From contig JAZKDB010000001.1 of assembly GCA_040387755.1 (NCBI GenBank), positions 744,001 to 808,000 on the forward strand: a stretch of 64,000 bases of DNA, given 5' to 3'. This DNA comes from Rurimicrobium sp040387755 (lineage in GTDB: Bacteria; Bacteroidota; Bacteroidia; Chitinophagales; Chitinophagaceae). The notes under the pieces were generated by a model. It saw nothing but the letters and a program-made list of their open reading frames with translations. It was not told the DNA's origin and did no database searches. How positions within the stretch are numbered: the first letter of the stretch is position 1; every line of letters begins with the position of its first letter. This document shows positions 46,682 through 54,723 of the stretch, in pieces. A program made the position numbers and the translations under genes.

Positions 46682-47647
46682 TTATTCTGCTATTTTCAGA
46701 ATTACATTTCCCGTTTTTTGTCCGGATTCAACATAGTGATAAGCCTCTGTTATTTGTTCCATATCGTATTGCCGGTCAATTACAGGTTTGAATTCCTTTT
46801 TTTCTGCAAGCTCTTTTAAAAACATTACATCTTCTTTATTGATGCTTGGTAAAGGGAACAAGACTTTTTTAGCACCCCATATTGCAGTGCTCAATGCATA
46901 AAATACATTCTCTCCGTTTTTTCCCAATTCTGTAGAGATATAGATTCCCTTTTCGGTCAACAAGGCTTTGCACTGCCCGAATGAACTTTTACCTACAGCA
47001 TCAAAGATGAATGAAAATTGCTGCTCCGTTTGGGTAAAATCCTGAGTTTGATAATCAATCACGGTATCCGCACCAAGAGATTGTACCAGCCCTACATTTT
47101 TAGTATTACACACCGCAGTTACAATAGCCCCAAAATGTTTGAGCAGTTGTACTGCGGCAGAACCTATGGCTCCCGTGGCTCCATATACCAGCACTTTTTG
47201 CCCGGGCATTACTTTCGCAGCCCTGATATCTACCAAAGCATAATGTGCCCCTTCTGTCAGTGCTGCAGCCTCAGCAAAGCTCATACCATCCGGCATAGTA
47301 ACAACGGCATCAGTTTCGGCTATGCACAGATACTCACCATGCCCGCCAAAACTTTTGTCGTTAAAGCCAAACACCTTATCTCCTTTTCTGAAACCAGTGA
47401 CACCAACACCAGTTTCTTCTACTATGCCTGCAAATTCACAGCCCAGTATTGGAAGCTTTGGTTTGAACAGTCCGCTCCAGAACCGGGAGATAAAATACTC
47501 AGCACTCCGAAAACCAGAGTCGGTGCGGTTGACCGTAGAGGCATAGACCTTAACTAGGATTTCCTTGTCTTTGGCTATGGGTTTCGCCACCTCTTTTAAC
47601 TGGGCTACCTCAGGCGGTCCGTACTCTGTATATACTATGGCTTTCAT
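46682..47647 (-). CDS. NAD(P)-dependent quinone oxidoreductase-like MDR enzyme
   Basis: 321 aa medium-chain dehydrogenase/reductase of the quinone oxidoreductase group. It begins AIVYTEYGPPEVAQLKEVAKP, has the GroES-like PILGCEFAGIVEETGVGVTGFRKGDKVFG and the Rossmann VLVYGATGAIGSAAVQLLKHFGAIV. The Cys/His zinc ligands of classical alcohol dehydrogenase are absent. Probably reduces quinones or enones. Same direction as the XRE gene but 87 bp apart. Confidence 0.88.
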   Translation of the reverse strand: MKAIVYTEYGPPEVAQLKEVAKPIAKDKEILVKVYASTVNRTDSGFRSAEYFISRFWSGLFKPKLPILGCEFAGIVEETGVGVTGFRKGDKVFGFNDKSFGGHGEYLCIAETDAVVTMPDGMSFAEAAALTEGAHYALVDIRAAKVMPGQKVLVYGATGAIGSAAVQLLKHFGAIVTAVCNTKNVGLVQSLGADTVIDYQTQDFTQTEQQFSFIFDAVGKSSFGQCKALLTEKGIYISTELGKNGENVFYALSTAIWGAKKVLFPLPSINKEDVMFLKELAEKKEFKPVIDRQYDMEQITEAYHYVESGQKTGNVILKIAE

Positions 47648-47734
47648 ATTGTATCAATTATTCCGCATATTAGTGGTTTATTGCCATATGTTTTGTGCTG
47701 CGCTGAGGGTATTTCGTTTTTTCTTACAATAGCA

Positions 47735-48643
47735 TCAGGACAATAAAGTTATTCCTGTCAGGTTTGCCTTACCTGTTTTCAGGAAGGCGTAGCTCAGGCT
47801 GTCTACCTTACAGTCAATAAACTGAACACGATTCAGTTTTCGGTTGTATTTAAAGAAGGTATTGATTAAAGTAGCATTTTTAAATGTCACATTATAAAAC
47901 GAGCAGTTTTCAAAATGGCAATCCTCAATATTGCCTTCAAAGATGGTATCCGCAATCCCCGAGCCTTTAAAAGAAGTAAATTTCCAAACAGCCTGTTCAA
48001 CAGTATTATGCTCAAAATTTACCCCGCTAAACTCTGCTCCCGAAAAATCGGCCCCCGAAAAATCACATTTCCCGATATTGTCCTTCACAAACAGGGCATC
48101 TATAAAGGAGCAATTGCCGAACTGATTGCTTAATAAATTGGAAGATTGAATCTTACTGTTTCGGATATCCGAATCCGAAAAGTCACACTTTTCAATATTG
48201 TTGCTCGCCAGGATAAGTCCCGATAGGTCTGAATGCTTAAACTTACAGTTCTTGATATTGGATGAACTGAATTTTTCCTGCAGATTTTTTAGTCCCGAGA
48301 AGTCTGCATCCTCCCAGTTGCCCGACGACATATTCCAGTTCCAGCTGAATCTCTTCTTTTCTTTAAACACCGGAGCTTCATCCTTGTGCAAAAGAGTCGA
48401 AGGGATTTGGGGAAATTCAGGGTCCTCAGCCGTAGCGCTTTCTGAAAAATAATTAAGGTCAAGACCAAATATTTCGGCCAGACGGTTGAGCGTCACTATA
48501 TCCGGCAGAGATTCGCCACGTTCCCATTTTCCCACTGCCTGGGCACTGATAGAGATTTGGCGGGCAAGTTCTGCCTGCGACAGATTCGCTTTTTTTCTTG
48601 CTGTGGCAATTTTATTGCCGATAGATTTTGATTGGAGCATCAT
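47735..48643 (-). CDS. XRE regulator fused to pentapeptide-repeat domain
   Basis: 302 aa. Residues 1-75 form an HTH_3 Xre domain (GNKIATARKKANLSQAELARQ, SISAQAVGKWERGESLPDIVTLNRLAEIFGLDL). After a linker, residues 120-300 are repeats of about five residues with A/N/C-x-F/L-x-x (KNCKFKHSDLSGL; KCDFSGADFSGAEFSGVNFEH; DCHFENCSFYNVTF), a pentapeptide right-handed quadrilateral helix. Pentapeptide domains often mimic DNA (gyrase inhibitors) or serve in interactions. The ATG pair at 48643/48640 lies about 25 bp after its promoter. A DNA-binding sensor whose second half binds a partner or DNA mimic is inferred. Confidence 0.85.
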   Translation of the reverse strand: MMLQSKSIGNKIATARKKANLSQAELARQISISAQAVGKWERGESLPDIVTLNRLAEIFGLDLNYFSESATAEDPEFPQIPSTLLHKDEAPVFKEKKRFSWNWNMSSGNWEDADFSGLKNLQEKFSSSNIKNCKFKHSDLSGLILASNNIEKCDFSDSDIRNSKIQSSNLLSNQFGNCSFIDALFVKDNIGKCDFSGADFSGAEFSGVNFEHNTVEQAVWKFTSFKGSGIADTIFEGNIEDCHFENCSFYNVTFKNATLINTFFKYNRKLNRVQFIDCKVDSLSYAFLKTGKANLTGITLLS

Positions 48644-48669
48644 GATATTTTATGTTTTTTTTGATGCTG

Positions 48670-48702
48670 CAAAGTTATTTTGACCGGCAGCCCTAATGCA
48701 AA
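48670..48702 (-). promoter_or_regulatory. Promoter of the XRE-pentapeptide gene
   Basis: On the minus strand, TTTG (48699-48702), a 21 bp spacer and TAACTTTG (48670-48677) match the Bacteroidota consensus TTTG-N19-21-TAnnTTTG. The expected transcript starts some 20 nt before the ATG at 48643. Confidence 0.65.
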
Positions 48703-48739
48703 TATATGCCGCTACTTACTGTTGTTTTTACACAACCAT

Positions 48740-48770
48740 CAGTTGTTTTTCAGTCATTTTCAGTTGTTTT
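48740..48770. repeat. Three direct repeats of about 10 bp upstream of the XRE promoter
   Basis: CAGTTGTTTTT, CAGTCATTTT and CAGTTGTTTT follow each other head to tail (48740-48750, 48751-48760, 48761-48770); a further GTTGTTTTT is at 48721-48729. One helical turn apart and about 40-70 bp upstream of the -33 box, they could be an operator row. Confidence 0.5.
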
Positions 48771-48814
48771 GTAGGGTTTTGGCCTCTTAGTGCAATTCGT
48801 GTGTAGTATTTTGC

Positions 48815-49573
48815 TCACCTCACCCCGAATAATTTGATGGTATAATCAAGTAGTTTTTTGTTGCCATGCGCTCCATGTCCCGGAACAATGATGCGCACGT
48901 CAGGGTAGCCCTCTTTCACTTTTTTTACCGTTGCCGACCATTCTGCTACATTAGCATCCCCCAGGTAGCCCTTGTTGGCCTTGAGTTCTTTGATCAGGCA
49001 ACCGCCAAACAGTACATTTTCGGCAGCAAAATAACCCACCACATTATCACGGGTATGTCCTTCTCCCCAAAACTTTGCGGTTACCTTCTCTTTGCCCACT
49101 GTCAGGTTAAGAGAATCCCCGAAACCATTTTGAGGAACTGCATAATTGTTCTTTTTGGCCAGCTCTATAGTTTTGAAACTCGCGTAAGACGGAATATTAT
49201 TTTTGTGAAAAGTGCCCAGTGCGCCCAGGCAGTCATTATGAAAATGAGTAGGGATAATGGCCTTTATGCTACAATTCAGGCTTTCTTTTATCCATGCAAT
49301 CAGTTTTTCTGCACCTATATCATCTGCCGGAGTATCAAAAATAATCACTTCATTTCCGTCTCTTACAATCAGCCCATTGCAGGACACTTTTCCAAAATCG
49401 TTGGTTTGTAAAAACGAAATATGCTTAAATGTGTTGGGAGAAATCTGCACAACAACCAACTCCTCCGTTGTGTACAAAGTCTTGGTTTGGGATCCCTCTT
49501 TTTTTTGTCCGTAACTGTTGATACCCGTCAGGGCGATGAGTAGAAGGAGTAGGGTATTGGCAATGAGTTTCAT
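48815..49573 (-). CDS. Subclass B1 metallo-beta-lactamase
   Basis: 252 aa with signal peptide (LLLLLIALTGINSYG), so periplasmic. All B1 zinc ligands are seen: HFHNDCLG (H116, H118, D120 equivalents), GEGHTRDN (H196), FGGCLIKE (C221) and VPGHGAHG (H263). The GCLIKE...LGDANVAEW layout is that of the B1 BlaB/IND-type enzymes of Bacteroidota, which hydrolyse penicillins, cephalosporins and carbapenems. It is the last of three genes in a minus-strand run (33 bp after the reductase gene). Hydrolytic activity is inferred from intact ligands. Confidence 0.92.
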   Translation of the reverse strand: MKLIANTLLLLLIALTGINSYGQKKEGSQTKTLYTTEELVVVQISPNTFKHISFLQTNDFGKVSCNGLIVRDGNEVIIFDTPADDIGAEKLIAWIKESLNCSIKAIIPTHFHNDCLGALGTFHKNNIPSYASFKTIELAKKNNYAVPQNGFGDSLNLTVGKEKVTAKFWGEGHTRDNVVGYFAAENVLFGGCLIKELKANKGYLGDANVAEWSATVKKVKEGYPDVRIIVPGHGAHGNKKLLDYTIKLFGVR

Positions 49574-49606
49574 CTTATGCTTTGTTATTTTATGAATGTT
49601 TGCTCC

Positions 49607-50179
49607 TTATTCTTTGTCTGTTCTATAATTCAGTTCCGTTACCCCGCAGCTAAAGGGTCGCGTAGTCAGCAGCTTTAGTTTTACTTTGTCTTTGATGTTT
49701 GCAAATAATGGAATCCCCTGTCCCAGAATAACAGGATTTACAAACAACCAGTAACCGTCTATTAAGTTTAGTTGCATCAGGGAATGTGTAGCTGTAGGGC
49801 TGCCAAAAAGTAAAATATCCGGCCCCGCACCTTGCTTTATTTCGTGTATACTTTCTCTGATGTTATCGCTGATGATTTTTGTATTCGGCAAATCGGCGTC
49901 CTGCAGTGTTTTGGACAAAACCACCTTACGCACCCCCTTGTACCACTCAGCATGTTCCCTGTCGTGTTTGGTCGCATTCGGTTTGTCTGCTGCGGTAGGC
50001 CAATAACCTTCCATCATCTCATAAGTTCGCCGTCCGTACAAGGCAGTATCGCCTTCGCTTATCCGCTTCCCTACAAAGTCAAAAATTTCTTCATCCACCT
50101 TTATCCAGTCCATTTCTCCATTTGGTCCTGCTACAAAACCGTCCAGCGATACATGCATAAATGAAATGATGTTTCTCAT
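49607..50179 (-). CDS. RibD C-terminal / DHFR-like reductase
   Basis: 190 aa of the RibD_C/YyaP-YwjB group: FMHVSLDGFVAGPNGEMDW at the start, ALYGRRTYEMMEGYWPT, KVVLSKTLQDADLPNTKI, and end GYWLFVNPVILGQGIPLF. The fold is that of dihydrofolate reductase, with NADPH bound by a loop of the type GSPTATHSLMQLNLID. Substrates are unknown. It lies between a Ntn-hydrolase gene (29 bp) and the beta-lactamase gene. Confidence 0.85.
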   Translation of the reverse strand: MRNIISFMHVSLDGFVAGPNGEMDWIKVDEEIFDFVGKRISEGDTALYGRRTYEMMEGYWPTAADKPNATKHDREHAEWYKGVRKVVLSKTLQDADLPNTKIISDNIRESIHEIKQGAGPDILLFGSPTATHSLMQLNLIDGYWLFVNPVILGQGIPLFANIKDKVKLKLLTTRPFSCGVTELNYRTDKE

Positions 50180-50208
50180 AGTTTTCTGTTTTTTATCTCC
50201 CGATTAGT

Positions 50209-51510
50209 TTAGTTCAATACGTCAAAAAGTTTCCAGTAAACAAATAGCACCAATAAAACAATATAGGCCAGATTATTAGCAGCTAATAAACTTAGCGCAA
50301 ACCAACTCCATTTTTTCTGTTTGAAAATGTTCACCATCACTGCCAACAAAGGTATTATGGCAAATAGCAAAACAAATGGCAGGTAAGAAGTCATGCTAAC
50401 CACCAATGAATTTTTATCCTGATAGGGTGAGGGGAAATAATAAATCCCCTCATTCCTGAGCAACACAAAAGTATAGACGCACATAGCAATACTTAAAGCA
50501 GACAAGCCGAGTTTTAAGTATCGGTAATCGGTATTTGACGACCTGAAAAAATTGATCAAAAAGAACAGGAAAGAAAATAAGAACAGCAGTCCGCAAGCCA
50601 CAATGAATACAAATATTGGCTTACTGTTTTGTGGTGTTTTATAGTCAAGAAATTGTTGAAAGCCACGATTATCCGGAAACAATTCAGCAAAGCTATAACT
50701 ATGCTCGCCTTTTGCCAGCTCTTCTTTCAGGTTGAACGTAACACCCCTGCTGTAGTCGTGGAAGAAATAAAGGTGAACCAGCCCTTCGTTGAGGTCGTAG
50801 ATATTTGTGTACAGCGTGCCGTTACCCACTTTTGCTCTGTTTACGCTCATGGTGTCCGATAAAGCAGTGCAAAAAGAAAGGCTGTTGTCTAATTGCTTAT
50901 TATTTAAAAAAGCAACCCCTTTACAATATCGTTCTGTTTTTATGCTGCTCAAATCTTTGGTGTCTGCAATACTGAAATTAGCCAAAGCAAACTTATCATC
51001 ATTGCCAAAAGTCATTTTGCTGGCTTCTACCACCAGATACTTTCCGGTCTTGTCTGCAAACAAGAGCATACCACCATTAAAAAGTATACTACCGTTAAGC
51101 ACATGTAAGTTCAATACATTAAGAAACGCATAAACTTCATCCACCGTTTTGCATTGCTGCATAATGGTCTTCATATCTCTGTAGGCAAAATCTTTTTTAT
51201 TGGGGTCTCTTTCAGGAAGGCCGGGTTTATGGGGCATTGTAAAAGCATCAAACGCAAGTCCATATTCATTCATCGCACCGTCCGGGTTGGGCTGTTTTCG
51301 TTTATAGCCTACACATACAACACCATATTTGTCTTTTGTTCCTGGTTCAAACCATACAAGGGCATCCCGTCCCCAACTATCTTCGTTATTACCAACCATT
51401 GTTTTGCCCCCGGCTGTCACTTTATACATACTGCACGAAAACGCAGTGTCAACAGTAAAAACAGTTAGTAAAGTCAGTATGCCTATTTTCAGAAAATCAG
51501 ATGCTGTCAT
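50209..51510 (-). CDS. Membrane-anchored Ntn-hydrolase of C45/choloylglycine type
   Basis: 433 aa. An N-terminal signal-like segment (IGILTLLTVFTVDTAFS) is followed by CSMYKVTAGGKTMVGNNEDSW. The Cys directly after the cleavage site plus the GNNED motif is the nucleophile pattern of Ntn hydrolases such as penicillin V acylase, acyl-CoA:6-APA acyltransferase and acid ceramidase-like linear amide C-N hydrolases. From about 300 on, four to five membrane helices follow (IFVFIVACGLLFLFSFLFFL and others), an unusual add-on. It heads the run that ends in the metallo-beta-lactamase. Real substrate unknown. Confidence 0.72.
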   Translation of the reverse strand: MTASDFLKIGILTLLTVFTVDTAFSCSMYKVTAGGKTMVGNNEDSWGRDALVWFEPGTKDKYGVVCVGYKRKQPNPDGAMNEYGLAFDAFTMPHKPGLPERDPNKKDFAYRDMKTIMQQCKTVDEVYAFLNVLNLHVLNGSILFNGGMLLFADKTGKYLVVEASKMTFGNDDKFALANFSIADTKDLSSIKTERYCKGVAFLNNKQLDNSLSFCTALSDTMSVNRAKVGNGTLYTNIYDLNEGLVHLYFFHDYSRGVTFNLKEELAKGEHSYSFAELFPDNRGFQQFLDYKTPQNSKPIFVFIVACGLLFLFSFLFFLINFFRSSNTDYRYLKLGLSALSIAMCVYTFVLLRNEGIYYFPSPYQDKNSLVVSMTSYLPFVLLFAIIPLLAVMVNIFKQKKWSWFALSLLAANNLAYIVLLVLFVYWKLFDVLN

Positions 51511-51650
51511 GTAGTCTTAAGGTTTTTGTCTTTGTAGTTTGTGTTTGTTGTTTAGTGCAGCGCGGTACCGAAACAGCAAATTTTTTGGGGGAGGCAGCTT
51601 TCGAAACTTTGAGTGCTCCTTCAAGCGGTCGCGGTATTTCCTGTTGTCTG

Positions 51651-51998
51651 CTATTCATAATTAGGGTGAACTGTTATCTTCTTTTTTCTCGATTTCACTT
51701 TAAAGGTCCTTGCATCTATCACCAGGGTCACCATTTTAGACATTGTACAGCCATTGGTGTTTTTACAATCACCCCTGTCTGTATGTTTAGACTTATACGA
51801 AACCACCGTCCACTCACAATTGTCAGCATTAAATTTCATACTCGGCGGAGCGTACCATTCATTGTTCCACCAGGCATTGTGCCTTATTGCAATGTTCATC
51901 AGCCGCATACTATCCATTCTGCTGTCACAATCCATTGTCTGCGAAAAGACAACAAAGCCACTCAACATACCCATTATAGTCAATAAAGTCTTCTTCAT
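51651..51998 (-). CDS. Small secreted cysteine-containing hypothetical protein
   Basis: 115 aa. Signal peptide TLLTIMGMLSGFVVFSQ, then a domain with four Cys (MDCDSRMD, NADNCEWTV, RGDCKNTNGC) that could form disulfides, Trp-rich HNAWWNNEWYAPP and the basic end KSRKKKITVHPNYE. No family recognised. It lies 140 bp upstream of the Ntn-hydrolase gene on the same strand. Confidence 0.5.
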   Translation of the reverse strand: MKKTLLTIMGMLSGFVVFSQTMDCDSRMDSMRLMNIAIRHNAWWNNEWYAPPSMKFNADNCEWTVVSYKSKHTDRGDCKNTNGCTMSKMVTLVIDARTFKVKSRKKKITVHPNYE

Positions 51999-52157
51999 GT
52001 AAAACGTATTTGTAGCTTCTCCGGCTTTGCACTGCGCCAGCTGATGAGCACTTTTACCGAAGATAAGATGATTTCAATTTTGTTGCCTCGCTATGAGATT
52101 ATATTTAGCTGTTGCAATACCCAGTGTCTGCTTACAGCTGCGGTAAGCGGAGCGTTT

Positions 52158-52319
52158 TTATCGCAGCACCATCCAATAGACGAGCGCCCATGCGCCCAGA
52201 AAAAACAAGCTCACCATTATCTGCGCTTTGTGTTTCAATAAGTCTCTCTTTATCAGCAGCCGGTAGAGTACCCAGCCAATAAAGCAAACAAGTAGTATCA
52301 GTCCGGCGTACATTCTCAT
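52158..52319 (-). CDS. Small two-helix membrane protein
   Basis: 53 aa from the ATG at 52319: two hydrophobic segments (MYAGLILLVCFIGWVLYRLL and IMVSLFFLGAWALVYWMVL) separated by a basic hairpin (IKRDLLKHKAQ). A TTG at 52352 would lengthen it. It looks like an immunity-type or housekeeping small membrane protein; no family recognised. Confidence 0.5.
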   Translation of the reverse strand: MRMYAGLILLVCFIGWVLYRLLIKRDLLKHKAQIMVSLFFLGAWALVYWMVLR

Positions 52320-52532
52320 AGTAATAAAGATTTTATCTGGAATAGCCTCCAACGAGCAGGCATAGCCCCAATAGGTATCAGGAATTTTAGATAGATAAAG
52401 TTAAGCGCTTTGTTTGTATGATGGTTGCAACAAAATGAAAGGTTTTGCTCTCCTTCTCTGGTTTTGTAGATTTTAAGAGATGGATGTGGAATTTTGGGTT
52501 AAGTAATGAGAGTTGGGGGTAGTTTTTCTTTG

Positions 52533-52539
52533 GTTAGTG
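52533..52539 (-). repeat. Second GTTAGTG core after DUF4407 stop
   Basis: GTTAGTG (CACTAAC on the minus strand) lies 9 bp beyond the DUF4407 stop. The same word lies 6 bp beyond the ATPase stop (54711-54717), and a related CGCTAAC is 40 bp upstream of the ATPase start (56990-56996). This gives a regular core-gene-core pattern, though 7 bp matches can arise by chance. Confidence 0.35.
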
Positions 52540-52548
52540 CAAGTTTTG

Positions 52549-53553
52549 TCAACCGCTATTCTCTGACATCTTTGCAATTATGTCTAACTTCCTAATCTGC
52601 AAATTCATATGATGCTTTACTGTTCTTTCGTAATCGTTTTCCTTTTCATTTATCTTACTAATTAGCACAAGCATTTCAAGCCCAAGTAAAAATAATAACC
52701 AAATTAGCCAAATGCTCAATGCTACTCCCGATCTTGTTATTAAACTATACATCACTTCTAACTCGTCTAAAAAACCAACTTTTGAACTGATTTCTTTTTC
52801 AAGTTGTGGTCTGATGTTTAGCAAAGAATTTTCTTTCTCGGTCTTATGGGCTCTTAAGTTTTTAATTGTTTCGTCCAATGGTGGTATTATTGAAATTTTC
52901 GGATTTGCAACATTTGAACTTGTTGTTACACTTACTGGTGCCGATTTTTCAGTTGTAACTGGCTTGCCTGTTGTTGAGTCAATTTTTGTAACCTTCTCTG
53001 TCCTTGTACTTGATATGATTGAATAAACCAAAGTAGTTGGACTTCGCTCAATATCAGCAATTAGGTTTGTCCTTTCAATTTCCTTCTTATAAATCGCCGT
53101 GTCAAGATTTGCAATTTGGTTACGAAGTTCCTCTGTTTTCGGTATTAATGCTTTTTTTACTCTTGTTTCAATAAAGGTGATTTTTTCTAAATCAATGTCT
53201 TCTTTAAAAATAATCTGGTCAATTATAATTGCTCCAATTATAGCCATCAAAATGGCTATAACTCCCCTTGCAACATAAAGCCATTTATTAGGATTTATAG
53301 ACAATATTATTTGTCGTTCAATTTGGATTATTATAACAACAAAAACTAAAGATCCAACTAACGAACCCCAAGTTCCCCCGTGTACATATCTATTTGTAAA
53401 TGTATAGCCAATAAATGACCAAAGTATGCAAACAATTAACAGAGCAGAAGTATAACGCTTCACTGCTTTTGCGGATACTTCACTTGAATTTTTAACTATA
53501 TCATAATTGTAGCCTATCAAAAAGCAACCAAACTTTATCCACCAATTTTTCAT
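52549..53553 (-). CDS. DUF4407 membrane protein
   Basis: 334 aa. Hydrophobic segments near 35-55, 60-80 and 92-112, then a large cytosolic or periplasmic coiled region (LIPKTEELRNQIANLDTAIYKKEIERTNL) with a Ser/Thr-rich middle, and a last helix LSIWLIWLLFLLGLEMLVLI. This matches the DUF4407 layout. Function unknown; such genes appear in variable islands. Last gene of the ATPase-HNH cluster, starting 9 bp after its neighbour, AT-rich like the rest. Confidence 0.75.
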   Translation of the reverse strand: MKNWWIKFGCFLIGYNYDIVKNSSEVSAKAVKRYTSALLIVCILWSFIGYTFTNRYVHGGTWGSLVGSLVFVVIIIQIERQIILSINPNKWLYVARGVIAILMAIIGAIIIDQIIFKEDIDLEKITFIETRVKKALIPKTEELRNQIANLDTAIYKKEIERTNLIADIERSPTTLVYSIISSTRTEKVTKIDSTTGKPVTTEKSAPVSVTTSSNVANPKISIIPPLDETIKNLRAHKTEKENSLLNIRPQLEKEISSKVGFLDELEVMYSLITRSGVALSIWLIWLLFLLGLEMLVLISKINEKENDYERTVKHHMNLQIRKLDIIAKMSENSG

Positions 53554-53562
53554 GTTTGCAGT

Positions 53563-54141
53563 TTAAAAAGTCCTTTTCATAATTGAGTGATGTGATATTG
53601 CTGCCAATCCATTTTTAAAACCTCGGGTATAACTAATTATTACACCTTGACCAACCCCTTTATTGTTTTTTGCTTCATTTTCAATTTCAAGAATCTGTTT
53701 GATATGATTTTCAGCCGTTTCTTTTTTTACAGTTAATTCTTCAACTGTGTCAACCATTCCACTTCGGCTGCGGCTTCCGATATGAAAATCTATCTCCCTT
53801 ATAAAATCTTCGTAAAAAATTTTTAGTTTCTTAATTGTCCTTTCAAGGTCGTTTTTTAAAGCCTCAATATTTTGTTCAAGATGAGTATTATCTGGATTTA
53901 CTAATGCGTCATCATAGCCCTTACCCTCGTGGTTCTTCTCTAAAAATAGAAACAAAAGATTAATTCCATTTTCGGTGGGAACAGTATTCGTTCTTTCGTC
54001 ATTGATGTTGTTTTGAGGTTTGTCTTTTTCAAGAAAAATGTTCTCTGGTATTTCTGGTAAATTTTGTTGAGTTGCAGGATTTATATTATCAACTATATTT
54101 GAATTGTTGTCCTTGCGGTTGAAAAAGCTAAATAGTCCCAT
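53563..54141 (-). CDS. Coiled-coil hypothetical protein
   Basis: 192 aa. An Asn/Pro-rich N-terminus with GLFSFFNRKDNN is followed by helical segments (HLEQNIEALKNDLERTIKKL and AENHIKQILEIENEAKNNKG). No family recognised and no catalytic motif seen. It is 9 bp before DUF4407 and 12 bp after the HNH gene, so the three look translationally grouped. Confidence 0.6.
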   Translation of the reverse strand: MGLFSFFNRKDNNSNIVDNINPATQQNLPEIPENIFLEKDKPQNNINDERTNTVPTENGINLLFLFLEKNHEGKGYDDALVNPDNTHLEQNIEALKNDLERTIKKLKIFYEDFIREIDFHIGSRSRSGMVDTVEELTVKKETAENHIKQILEIENEAKNNKGVGQGVIISYTRGFKNGLAAISHHSIMKRTF

Positions 54142-54153
54142 TTTGTTTTTTGT

Positions 54154-54546
54154 TTAGATGTTGATTGTTGGTACTTTAAATTTACTGTGTCCTCTTTTGT
54201 GGCATGATTCACATAAAGTGATTAATAGGTTTTCTGAATATTCCCATGGGAGTTTGAATTTATTTTCACGAACAATGAAATGATATTGTCTGTGATGGAC
54301 TTGTAAAGAATTACTGCCATTGCAAATGATACAACTTTTAAAATCTCTTTTTAATATTTCTTCTCTTTTCGCTCTCCATTCTGGTCTAAATAGTAAAGCA
54401 CCATAAGTACCATGAGCAGGAATGTCAGTCGAGTTTGTTCCTAGGTTGCTTTGCTTTAAATCTTTGCCTGCTTTTATAAAACGGCGGTAAGTTTTATCGC
54501 TTTTAAAATTTAGATATCTATAACGACTTTGCGTAGGGTCATTCAT
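54154..54546 (-). CDS. HNH endonuclease
   Basis: 130 aa from the ATG at 54546 (MNDPTQSRYRYLNF). Zinc-bound HNH core: CIICNGSNSLQVHHRQYHF, then WEYSENLLITLCESCHKRGH, with CxxC, paired His and CxxCH. The longer frame up to 54684 runs through the hairpin element at 54586-54717 and is not used. Downstream of a SMC-like ATPase gene on the same strand, like PtuB after PtuA in Septu systems. Confidence 0.85.
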   Translation of the reverse strand: MNDPTQSRYRYLNFKSDKTYRRFIKAGKDLKQSNLGTNSTDIPAHGTYGALLFRPEWRAKREEILKRDFKSCIICNGSNSLQVHHRQYHFIVRENKFKLPWEYSENLLITLCESCHKRGHSKFKVPTINI

Positions 54547-54585
54547 TTTCTTATTATTTAAAACGTTGAAAGGGTTAAAGATATC

Positions 54586-54717
54586 CGCTAGCGTTTTCGG
54601 GCTTTGCGTTCGGGCGGGTTTCGGAGCACAAAGTTTCAATTTTTTACAAATGTTCATTAGAAGCACAGAGCTCCAAGTTCGCACGTCACCCCACCTGACG
54701 AAAAACCCGTGTTAGTG
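54586..54717. repeat. Large imperfect hairpin, attC-like cassette junction
   Basis: Between the ATPase stop and the HNH start. Nested inverted arms: CGCTAGCG (54586-54593) outermost against GTTAGTG (54711-54717); CGGGTTTCG (54615-54623) against CGAAAAACCCG (54699-54709); GGAGC (54623-54627) against GCTCC (54670-54674); plus CGTCA/TGACG (near 54685-54700). It resembles the attC-like palindromes seen between gene cassettes, but not the strict GTTRRRY consensus. Confidence 0.5.
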
Positions 54718-54723
54718 GCAGCC

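Noticed and set aside
51501..51986. Plus-strand gene opposite the secreted hypothetical protein
   Set aside because: Opposes the frame with a clear signal peptide and has no recognisable domain.
54547..54684. 46-residue N-terminal extension of the HNH protein
   Set aside because: It is translated from the hairpin element, not from family sequence; the ATG at 54546 starts the conserved part.
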